A stretch of 64,000 nt of DNA, from assembly GCA_013400115.1 (NCBI GenBank), contig VXBP01005618.1, positions 124,001 to 188,000 of the forward strand. Reading direction: 5' to 3'. A program made the translations under genes and the position numbers. The DNA comes from Rhinopomastus cyanomelas (Eukaryota > Chordata > Aves > Bucerotiformes > Rhinopomastidae). Of this stretch, positions 32,051 to 42,100 are shown piece after piece (the first letter of the stretch is position 1; each line of letters starts with the position of its first letter). Under the pieces are notes generated by a model. That model was not told the DNA's origin. It did no database searches and saw only the letters and a list, made by a program, of their open reading frames with translations.

Positions 32051-32521
32051 GAGCAGAACACGCTGCAGCCTCAGAGGCTGCGGGAAATACTTCTGAGGGC
32101 GGGACACGTAAATCAGCCTCTTGCTGTAGCGGGTGGCTTTGCTGAGGGCAATGCTCCTTCTTCTTTGTGCTGCCACGACTGAGCTGAGTTGGCCGTCGCT
32201 GCTGAGCTCACGGTGCATTGGCTGCCCGCGGTCGTGACAGCCGCCGACACTGCCCTCTTTGACTCCTTGTCTGTGTAATCCCACCGACTCCCTAGGCAGG
32301 GCCAGTGAAGCCGGTCGAGAATTCTCGGTGTGGCGAGCAGATCGGCCCGGGGTGGCCATCGACTTCGAGACTCAGAACGAGTCAGCAAAGTGTTTTTGCA
32401 GCATCTGCGAGGAGCGACCATCCGCAGTTGCTGGCGGGGCCCTACCCCGACGGCGCCGCTGGTTCGGCGGAGCTCCAAACACCCGCAACCCCGGCGCCGC
32501 GCCACCGCCCCAGGCCCTGCT

Positions 32522-32522
32522 N
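32522..32522. other. Unresolved base (N) in GC-rich island
   Basis: A single N sits in CCCTGCTNGGGCCCC, inside the CpG-rich island before GFPT1. It may mark a collapsed or unresolved GC-rich segment. Confidence 0.7.
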
Positions 32523-32949
32523 GGGCCCCGCGCCGCTGCCCACCGTGGCTCTGGAAGGGGAGATCGGCCCCAGATTGTGCGGGGTGAGGGCGGAGCTGCG
32601 GGACGCCCGCACGGGCCCGCGCAGCAGCTCCCGGGAATGGGACAATGCCGAAGCCGGGTCGGGGTTGGAGCCCGGGAGCCCGGGCGGGGGCCGGGGCTGG
32701 AGCTGTCGAGGGCTGCGGGGGGCTGGGCAGCCTCGTGATCCCGGGAGCGGGGCTGTCACGGCGAGGGAAGCAGCCCTGGCCCTGGTGTGAGAAATGCGGC
32801 GTCCTGCCCCTCGGGAGGAACAAGCCCTTGCGTCGGCTCGGCGCAGGCTGGGGCTGGAGAGGAGTCCGGAGGAGCCCTGGCAGGCGGCTGCCCGTGGCCC
32901 GCAGTGGGCTCTGGAGGCCGCGAAGGCCGATGGGCTCTTGGGGCCGTGA

Positions 32950-33295
32950 AGAAGAGTGTGGCCGGTGGGTCTGGGGAGGCCCCTGGTGAGGCCACATCTG
33001 GAGCACTGGGCCCAGTTCTGGGCTTCTCAGCTCAAGAGAGACTGGGAACTACTGGAGAGAGTCCAGTGGAGGGCACTGAAGCTGACTGGGGGCCTGAAGC
33101 ATCTCTCTTGTGATGAAAGGTTGAGAGAGGTAGAGATGATCGAGAGGAGACCTATCCCTGGGTCTAGGGTGGCTGGTCCCAGACTGTTTCCAGTGGTGCC
33201 CGGTGACAGGACAAGGGGCAGTGGGCACAAGCTGGAACACAGGGAGTTTGATTTAGAGACGAGCATAAAGTTCAGGGAACAGGAGGAGAGCTGTC
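32950..33295 (+). mobile_element. CR1 LINE 3' region, + strand
   Basis: GTGAGGCCACATCTGGAGCA, then GAGAGAGTCCAGTGGAGGGC and GTGACAGGACAAGGGGCAGT, mark a sense-strand CR1 directly beside the GC-rich island. It lacks the usual final tail. Confidence 0.88.
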
Positions 33296-34328
33296 TGGTC
33301 TGAGGGTGCTATAACACGAGCTCCTGTGACTTGCAGTTAAGTGCAGCTGGCAGAAGCTAAGGAACAACACAGCCTCCCCAGCTGCTGGCTGTGGCCTGCT
33401 TGGTGAGCACAAGGCCAAAGGGCCGGGGGTCTAAGACTCTCGGTAGGAAGCAGCAGACTCAGCAGGAGAACGAGAAGAGCAGTGTCAGGCTGTATACAAG
33501 CAGAGCTGGCTCTGTGCTGCTCCAGGGACTGGCCCGAGCAAGACATCGCGGCCTCCCCTAACTGAAGTGGCAGTACTGTAGTCTGGGAGCAGTGAGTTCT
33601 CGTGTAGTCTCTGCAAGTTGTGGGTCGCCGCATTCTGTGGTGCAGTGACGGTGGGGCAAATGCCCCCCGACATGCTTCTGCGATGGAATTCTAAGTTAGG
33701 GTGTGCGTTGCTTTGTCTTCCTGCACTGTCTGGGGGGACTTGGTCCACATTCAGCTTTTTATCTAATTCATCTCAGATTAAAAGGTGGTTATAGAGGTGT
33801 TTTCTCAGACAGTGCTACTGCTGCTGCTACCCGAGTTCTCCCTGTGACAGCGTCACACTGGAATTACCAGTGCGGTGCTTTGAAAGCACCGATAACGTGA
33901 GGTTCAGGCTTGCATGACCCTTAGAGAGTTCTGAGATCTGATATGTTTGTGCTGCTTGACACATGAAGGAGCCTCAAAATTCAGTTCCTCAGTGCCTGGT
34001 GTGAGTGAGTGGCCTGCAGGGCAAATGGGCTTTGTTTTCCCAAACAGCAGGTGCTGTCTTGGTGTGTGTTACACACTCAGTTTGAAGCCCTGGTATCCGG
34101 TGGGCGTGCTGTGGTCTGAGTGCACTGAACTGGTCCCATGGCATCTCTGAAAGGGTTTGGAGAACAGGTTTTTCGAGGTAGCCAGGCTCTCTGGGCTCTC
34201 CTGTAAATAAGTAAGCCGGTGGTGACAAAAAACAGTGGTAGCAGTCAGATCTGGCCTTACTGCTGATCACTGGAGATAAAAACGGGCTTCGTGCAGGCTG
34301 GTGTTCCGGGTTGTAGGAGTGCGTGACT

Positions 34329-34377
34329 CCCCCCCCCCCCCCCCCCNGGGGGGGGGCCCGCCCCCCCCCCCCCCCCC
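34329..34377. repeat. Poly-C / N / poly-G block
   Basis: A run of 18 C, one N, 9 G, then CCCG and 17 C. The strand switch around an N suggests a gap joined in a homopolymer or G-quadruplex-forming tract, not true sequence. Confidence 0.8.
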
Positions 34378-37239
34378 GGTGTCTGCACACAGCACCACTC
34401 GGGCACCTCGGTGCCTGACATCTCTGAAGCAAAGAGTGGTGGCTCTTGGCCAGGATGAGCCCCTAGAACCGATGCGGCGCTGGCTGTCTGGTGTAGATAG
34501 AAGGAATCCTCCCCTGTTCAGCTGGAGAGCTGGGGGTGGCAGCAGCAGCCAGGGGACAGCTGTGGGTCACCTCTGGGCTGGTTTGCTGCTTTTCTCAGCA
34601 CAGACTTGATGAACGGGGAGCACAAGCTGCCCCTCGGACAGCTGTAGTAACGATGCTCTGCTGGTCCCTGACCTCGTGCTGCTGTGGGATCAGCAGTGCT
34701 GTAGTATCTGGGGGTGTGCACAGGCTCTGCCTCACGAGTCCCAGGCAGCAGAAGATGGAGCTCTTGCCGGTGGGTTTTGAGCACCAATTCTGCACCTTTG
34801 CTGTGTGCCACGATTAGGACCTGTGTTAGGATTTGCTGTCGCTGCCTTGTCGGAATCTGGTGATGAGAGGGTCCGGGGGTTGCCGATGCCGCGACGGGAA
34901 GCAGCACAGGAGACAGCTGTGTGGTGAAAGCAGTGGAGGCACCGTCGTTGTCCGAAGTTCGTCCGTGGTCAGTCTGCCTGCCCTCGGAGATGGATCCTCC
35001 TTTTTATTAACCCACAACGTCAATGATAAACAAACTCAGGATTGGTGCTTGGTGCATTTGTGGCATTAGGTGATAGGTCTCCAGACCACGCACGCCTGAT
35101 TTCCCTGTATGCTTTGTGTGAGGAACTGTGTGAGGAATTTAGTTTGAGATAACGGGAATTTCTAGCTACGCCACAGATTAACCCCGAAACCAATTATGAC
35201 AAGTCCCTCCAGCCACGCACTTCTGAGGCCTGGTTTGCCAAGACACCTCGCACGCTTAGGGAGGAACCCTCTTAAAGGAGAACTGAAATGTTCCCACACT
35301 GCTTGGTGTCATCCCTGCTGTAACGAGAAGAACACTTCAGCCCCTAGCGTGTGTTCCCTGTGTGTTTAGTAGCCTGCATCTGAGTTGTTGAAGACTTGAG
35401 GCCTGACAATCCTCACCAGGATAAAGGGTTCCTTGGGATTGCCAAGTGGATGCACCGATAGCATCATCTGTGGGAATGGGGTTAGCAGGATACTTGTGGT
35501 ACAAAGGAGCTTGCAAATCCCAGGTAAACCTGGCCTGAAGGCTTCTCTGGGACAGCAGGAGCACAAGCTGTTCCTGGGTGACAAAAGGTGTTGAGGAATC
35601 TGATGGCCTGCTCTTCCCTGGGAGTGGTGTTTGGAGGAGTCTGCCTGTGAAGCTGCCGGAAGGTACCGGAGTGGGAGCCCTGGACCTGGCCCAGAGCACT
35701 TGGCAGCACTTTTGCAGCTGTCGGCTCAGTGAGCTGTTCTGCAAAGGTCTGTCAGCTGTTGGGAGGGAGTTCTCCAGGAAGCTGCCGTTTGTGGCTGAGG
35801 TTTGTGCTTGGCTGTAGCAAACCAGCTCTGAGGGAGAGCGAGTTTTACCAGCAACCACACGCCTGCCCTGCTGGCGCTGCAGCGGGAAGGGGCCTTAAGG
35901 CCAACCTGCCAGAAAGGAGGTGTTTTCGTCTCGAGGACACTCAAGGTGGTTCACTTGAGACGAGTACGCCGAGGCTTTCTCAGCGAGGAGCAGGAATTGT
36001 GTGGCGAGCTGGTGTGGGTTGACCAAGACCTCTCAGTCTGGGCGTGCAAAGCCCCGCTGTGAAGGGCAGCTGCCATCGGGGTCACGCAGTGTGTTAGGGT
36101 CGCGTCCTGACGGGTGTTAGCGTGTTCTGGGCGGGGCGGGTGTGTGTTCTGAGCCTGTCAGACGTGGATTCCCCCAGGGTGCTCCCTGCTGTCAGGTCTT
36201 AGCTCCGAATTCACAGTCGCCAACAGCTCTGGAGTGAAGTTTGCAGGGGTGGGTTTGTGCTTGACACAGCACGTGTCCCACCTCAGGCGGTGCCTGCTCA
36301 GGGTTTGTCAGGGCAGGGCAGTTCAGTGTCGTTCCTGTGTCCTGTGTGTCCGTGGTGCGTCCACTCCCCAGCCTGTTCCCGAGGGCAGGTGTGGTGCTGG
36401 AAATGAACCCGCTGTGCTGCCGGACCTCTCCCAGCCTGAGCTGAGCTGCAACGGGAGCTCCCCTCCCAGCTCTGTGGGGGACCTGAAGTTCACAGTGCGG
36501 TGGTTTCAGGAACGTTTTGCTTTGACTTGAAGGCTTCTAGGTTTTGGGCACCTGGTGAGAGGCTGGTGGGGCACCAGGTGGGACTGCGTTGGTTGGGATT
36601 TCACGCAAACCAGCGTGTTGCCTGTTGCGACTGCTGTGGATCATCGCTTGGACGGGAAGATGGGCTCCTCGCAGGACCCTTCGAGCAGCTGTAGAGCTCT
36701 GTGAAGAGGGGATCTTTTCATCCTCTGAGCTGTGCGGGCTGACTTGAATGTGAGCGCAGGGAGAGAGCGGCGCTTGAATGAGGCTTTGTGCTGCGGATAA
36801 AACAGCGTCTCCAGCGTGCGAAGAGAGGTCTTTCATAGTCAAAGCTGCAAGGAAGGGTTGTGTGCCCTGTGCTGCGTCAGAGAAGGCTCTGTCTTGTAGT
36901 CAGGTGAAGTGAGGCTTCGTTCAGCTCGGGAGTGAAAGGTCGGTCTTCTCATGGAGGGCTGGGACGCAGGAACCATCAGAGCAGTGCCTGTCTCAGCACA
37001 GCTCTGCTCCCTGCTTGACCCTTACGTGGGCATGAGCCAAGGTCCGAGGTCTCACTGCAGAGCAGAGCCCCTGTCAGCAGCTGCTGGCAGAAAGAGGTTT
37101 TTCAGAGACCTGCTCAGCCCAGAGGAGCACGGCAGGGCAGGCAGCTCGTGTGCAGGGGCTCTGGGTTAGTTCCTGTCAGCGTCGCTGTTGAGAGCTGGGG
37201 AATTGTGCTTGGAAATGGGGGCGATCACGGGTGTGGTTG

Positions 37240-37560
37240 CTCAGATATTCCTGAGGCAACATGGGCAGGGTAGTGCCAGTAAAAATGCTGCATTGTAGGT
37301 GGGGACGGAAACTTTCCCCAGCTCTGAAGAATCACATCATCATGGGAGAGAATGAGATGCCTCTGGCAGCGTTTCCAGTAAATGAAGCTCTTGTCTCCAC
37401 ATAATTCATCATGATCGGTGCCACTGTCCCTGACACCAGCAAAGATGCTGGAGAATGCTGGACCCGGAACAGCCCCCTGGGGAACAGCCCTCTCTACCGA
37501 TCTCCACTTGGACGCGGGGCTGATGATCACAGCTCTGAGCGCGGCTGTCCAGCTGATTCC
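37240..37560 (-). mobile_element. Degenerate CR1-type reverse transcriptase remnant, - strand
   Basis: The minus-strand translation contains SKWRSVERAVPQGAVPGPAF, then SSIFAGVRDSGTDHDEL. This resembles the CR1 RT block SKWRPVTSGVPQGSVLGPVL and FNIFINDLDSG. It is broken by stops and substitutions. Confidence 0.65.
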
Positions 37561-37889
37561 CTGTCCAGCGAGTGGTCCGTCTGTCAGTTAACGTCCCTGT
37601 ATTTTAGCGACAGGGCTGTTGTGCGAGACCACAGCGACCCAAGAGGTTCCGCCTGCTGACCAGGGCACTTACGGACAAGCAGAACCCGGCTCACCTCACC
37701 TCTCGAGGCAACAACCTAAAGCCTGAGCACCGGAGGCCAGGAGCCTTGTTTCCCATGGAGATGGATGCTGGAATGCATCCTCTTTCCTGCCAGCATGTGG
37801 GTCTTGCCACGCTGTTCAGAGTTCAGCCACAGAAATGTGCTCCTGAGCGGTTTGGTGTTTTGGAGCCACATGCCAGAGGCAAGTTTTTG

Positions 37890-38250
37890 TCTTCTAAGAC
37901 AAGAAGGGGAGAGCACCAGGCCCAGAGCAGCCGCCTGAGGAACCCCGCTTGTAACTGGTCTCCTCTTGGACATTGAGCCATTGACTGCAGCTCCGAGTGC
38001 AGCCATCCAGCTCATTCCTCATGCACCGTGTGGTCCGTCTGTCATCAGGAACAGTGCCCAGCATCTTGCACAAGTCCGGGGAGATGACATCAGTGGCTCC
38101 ACTCCTACCACCAACACTTGTAACCCTCTTGTAGAAGGCTGCCGGGTTTGTCAGGTGCGATCGGTCCTCAGCGAAGTGTGTGCTTGTCACCAGTCTCCTC
38201 CTCAAAGATCCGGGCTGCCTTCAGGAGGATGTTGGGTCTGTGTATTCTGT
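37890..38250 (-). mobile_element. Second degenerate CR1-type reverse transcriptase remnant, - strand
   Basis: Minus-strand frames read DVISPDLCKMLGTVPDD, then LDGCTRSCSQW and NGSMSKRRPVTSGVPQAAAL. They align with CR1 RT words DVIYLDLCKAFDTVPHD and SGVPQGSVLGP. It repeats the same RT block as the remnant at 37240, so it is a separate copy. Confidence 0.7.
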
Positions 38251-39047
38251 TCCCCGTGGGTGGTTCTGGTACAGGTCCTCGCGTGACAAGGCTTATGGAC
38301 GCTTACCAGGCGCTTACGGACACGCGTGCTGGTGTGGAACCTGCCTGGCTTTTCTCCTTTGAAATGTTGGGCTGGTAGGTTTCAAGCACCAGTGTTTCTG
38401 GCACCCGCTAAAATGCCTTCCGCTGCTGCTTCACAGTGGCATCAAAGGGAACCTGTTTGAAAGAGATGTGGTGAGCGCTGGGGAGCTGGGAATCTGTGTG
38501 TCCCCAGCACTGCTTCAAAATAGAAGCAGCAGTTTATCTTCCTTGGCAGCCTGTAGGAAAAATCTCAAGCAGCCCGAGGGTGTTAGCTGCATGAGTTCAG
38601 TGGTTCTTTTTCTTAGCAAGTCTGTGGGAGTAGCTTGGAGAAAGCTCTGAAGAAGAGCTCCTGGTAAAGATGGCTCTTCAGCGTGCGGAGCTCACTGCTG
38701 GTGAGCCTTGGATCGTTTCCTGTCCCCTCTCAGACCCTTCTGCTGGGTAGGTTCGGGCCACGTGGGGGTTTTCTTCCACCATGGTCAGGCTTGTCCTGTT
38801 TGTTTGCTTCTGGTGCTGTGGAAAGGCTGCATTGGTTTTGGTGGTGGTTTGGATCTCTTAAACACTAGCGACACCTTCTCTGTTGGCCCCCAGGTTGGAG
38901 TTGGGGCAGCCCCTGGTGCCTGCTGCGGACACGCGTGGTGCCTTCCCGCAGGGGCTCTGGGCACGAAGCCTGATGGAGCTCTGCCTTGGTGCTCACGGCC
39001 GCCTTGGCTGGGATGTGTTGTAAGGTGGTGCTTCTTTCCCCACGCAG

Positions 39048-39155
39048 GCATCTTTGCGTACCTGAACTACCATGTTCCCCGGACAAGACGGGAAATCCTG
39101 GAGACCCTTATCAAGGGGCTCCAGCGGCTGGAGTACAGGGGTTATGATTCTGCAG
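39048..39155 (+). CDS. GFPT1: GFPT1 exon 2, residues 3-38
   Basis: Acceptor CCCACGCAG, donor GTAGGT, 108 nt. It encodes [20 protein letters not shown], then [16 protein letters not shown]. The RGYDSAG loop is part of the glutaminase active site. The first codon is split after one base, so exon 1 must end with ATG TGY G. Confidence 0.97.
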
Positions 39156-42100
39156 GTAGGTTTCTCCCAGCAGCAGCAGTTCTTTGAGTGTGGCTCGTTA
39201 GTGATGGGTTTTTGAATGGTTCCTGCTGCCTTCTGCTTTTGGAGAAGGCTGAAGCACGCGTGGGCTGGGCCGGTGGTGATGCAATCAGAGGTTTGGATGG
39301 ACTTCCACTCTGCAGATGCCTGTCAGCACCCACAGAGCCTGTTACCTACTGCTTTAGAAATACCTCCAGGACAGCAGAGGGAAGGGTCCCCCCTAATCTA
39401 AGGGATTGTTTTCCTTTGGGAGGGTCAGCCGTGGGGTGAAAGGGCTCTGTAAATAGTAAGCAAAGGAAATCCATCAGGAAGTCTATCAGCAGCACTTGTT
39501 TAGCTGAACTGCTGTAAAACACTCCACGGGCTTCACACTCTCCTCGTGTCCTCTGGCGGTGTTTAGGTGTGGGAGTCGACGGTGGAAACGACAAGGACTG
39601 GGAAGCAAATGCTTGCAAAATCCAGCTTATCAAGCAGAAGGGGAAGGTGAAGGCTTTGGACGAAGAGGTTCACAGTATGTATGGCCCTTCCACTTGCTTC
39701 CTCTCTTCCCTGGAAACGTTCTCTCCTCTCACGGGAGTTCTGAATGTCCCCCGTTTTCCCAGGAAGGCCGTGTGTCAGTAACTTGGGCGTAAAGCGCAGG
39801 GACGTGGAGGCTAGTGTGGGCTGGGAAGGACCCAGCGGTGCAGTCAGCACCGCCATGAGGCTACAGAGAAGTCCTGAAGTGAAATAGGCCTGGATTACCT
39901 TAGACCCCAGAAAACCTAAACAAAGGTCTCCTTATGGAGGAGTTTAAACGGGGGAAAGGGGGGTAACAGAACACAGTTGTCAGAGACTTAGAGCTCAGGC
40001 AAAGGGAGAGACTCTGACAATTCCCTGCTTGGATTTTAAGACATCAGCTGCTGAAAAGAAGGGATGGGCCACGCGGTTGGCTCCAGGAGATCCCCGTGAG
40101 AGCTGTCACAGTGATGAAAACACAGCAGGCTCTTCGGTGTCCGGTTGTGCCTCTTCGTGCTCCTTTGATTTAAGGGTTAAGTTCATCCAGTCAGTGCACA
40201 AGGTGCAGAGGCAGCGAGTCGCTGAGTGTGGAGGCAGGCAGGCTGGCGGTGGAATGGGAAGATGCTCTTCAGAGGAGCCAGGACCTCTTGGTCACACTCA
40301 GGAGCTGCTGTGGTGCTGTGACTGAACCTGTTGTAGCTGAGGCTGCCGCGCAGGAGGTGTTTTTCCACAAGGAGGGTGGGTAGGATCTCAGGGCAGGGAA
40401 AGCCAGAGCAGAAGCGGCCAGCTGAGGCAGTGTCTGCGTTGCAGAACAGAAGGTGGGCAAAGCATTTCTGGAGAACATTTGCCCGCTCAGGAAGATGAGA
40501 GGACTTGTGGTTTAGAAGAGATTGTGCCAGCGCCTGTGGAACAAAAGGGAAGTCTTTTTCTAAAGAAATGGCAACGCGACTGGTGCCGCGAGGTTCAAGG
40601 GCTAGTGAGGAGTGCTCCGACCGTCGCGCTGTGTAACCATGAACGGGGCTGCTTAGCTCAGGGCAGGCGACAGGATGGCGCAGAGCACCCCGGGAAAGGA
40701 AACATGGGTGGATTCTTTCTCAGAAGTTGCTTTTGGTTGACACGTGTTGAGGAGTGCAGGGGAGTCGCTGCTGGGCATCTGCATCCTGAATCCCCTAGGA
40801 ACATGATTGGATGCTGTCTTGTGGACCTCAGAAGGGTAGAGGCAGCCCCTCAACACTAAAATCTTCTGCTGCTTCTGTTGCAGAGCAACAGGACATGGAC
40901 CTCGACATTGAGTTTGATGTTCACCTGGGAATCGCCCACACGCGCTGGGCCACCCATGGCGAGCCCAGCCCCATCAACAGCCACCCTCAGCGTTCTGACA
41001 AGAACAACGGTGAGCAGCTTCACTTGAGAGGGAGCCTCAGACATGGCTTGGAGCATCTGCAGCAGCTGGTTGTCACCTCCAGTGCTTGGAGTGTCCCTGG
41101 GAGGGTTGGCTGGAGCCAGAGTGGTGGAACCGAGCCCCGTTGCTGTGAGACCGGAGGGGTTTGGAGTTGTTTCTGGCTGCGGGGTGAGCTCAGGCAGGAT
41201 GGGGCAGTGTCCAGGAGTTTGGTGGGAGTTTGGGCCCAGTGCAAGTCGAGGAAAGCTCAGACTGACATTGGGAAGCTCTGCCCTAACCTCTGCCAAGGTG
41301 GGGTTGTCACCATTAAAGCTCGGTGGTTATGGCTGTGGGTGCCCACTGCCAGGGACTGGGGCTGAGTGGGGCCTTCCTCTGTCCTCAGAGTTCATCGTCA
41401 TCCACAACGGCATCATCACAAACTACAAGGACCTGCGCAAGTTCCTGGTGAGTCGCCTGGGGCAGGGTGGCGAGGCATTGCTCCTGTGCGCTCCCGCTCG
41501 CTCTCGCTCTCACTGACCTGCTTGTTCCCCTGTGCGTAGTCCCCAGCTCACAGTCTCGTGCTGCCCGCTCGTGGTCCCCCTCCTCTGTCTGCGGTCCCTG
41601 CTCATAGCTCTGCGCTCACACTTCTGCTTGTACTTGCACTCACACTCCATGAGTACATTCTCACATCCTCCATCCCTCCCTGCCTCACACTCTGCCAGAT
41701 CACTCTCATGCTCGCTTGCACACTCCCCCACTCACCTCACTCTTGCAGGAGAGCAAGGGCTACGACTTCGAGTCAGAGACGGACACGGAGAGCATTGCCA
41801 AGCTGGTCAAGTACATGTACGACAACCGGGACAGCGACGACATCAGCTTCACCACCCTGGTGGAGAGGGTCATCCAGCAGCTGGTAATGCTGGGAGCAGG
41901 GTGGGCACCTGCCCAGAGCAGACACACGCATGCATGTCAGAGCAGTGTCGTCCGGGCTGAGGTGGCTGGTGCAGCACCCTGCCTGGGCACCAGGCTGGTC
42001 TCTGGCACGGGCTGGGGTGGTTTTGCCATGTATTCGTTTTAAGTTAAGGTTGGTCAGTGATCATGGGGTGTGGCAGCGCCTGGAGGCAACCAGGGAGCAC

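Larger units (their letters stand above)
31970..32950. promoter_or_regulatory. GFPT1: CpG-rich island, likely GFPT1 promoter
   Basis: This GC- and CpG-rich segment lies between NFU1 and the first GFPT1 exon found. It contains an inverted CCAAT box (CATTGGCTG near 32216), an XBP1-like element at 32041 and an N at 32522. GFPT1's first exon, 5'UTR plus seven coding bases, is expected in such an island. I could not find it, so the promoter call is inferred from place and composition. Confidence 0.5.
33300..39047 (+). other. Probable GFPT1 intron 1 / upstream region
   Basis: I see no coding exon here. It contains the poly-C/N/poly-G block at 34329-34377 and two old reverse-transcriptase remnants (37240-37560 and 37890-38250). 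No ATGTGTG or ATGTGCG followed by a donor, which the first coding exon requires, was found. Confidence 0.5.

Noticed and set aside
32113..33006. 297-codon minus-strand open frame over the GC-rich island before GFPT1
   Set aside because: It contains an X from the N base, is low-complexity and runs into a CR1 copy. It is composition-driven.
38462..38475. AGAGATGTGGTGAGC as possible GFPT1 exon 1 with donor
   Set aside because: Splicing ATGTG to exon 2 gives the wrong phase (ATG TGG CAT), and reading without splicing gives a stop. The required string is ATGTGYG plus GT.
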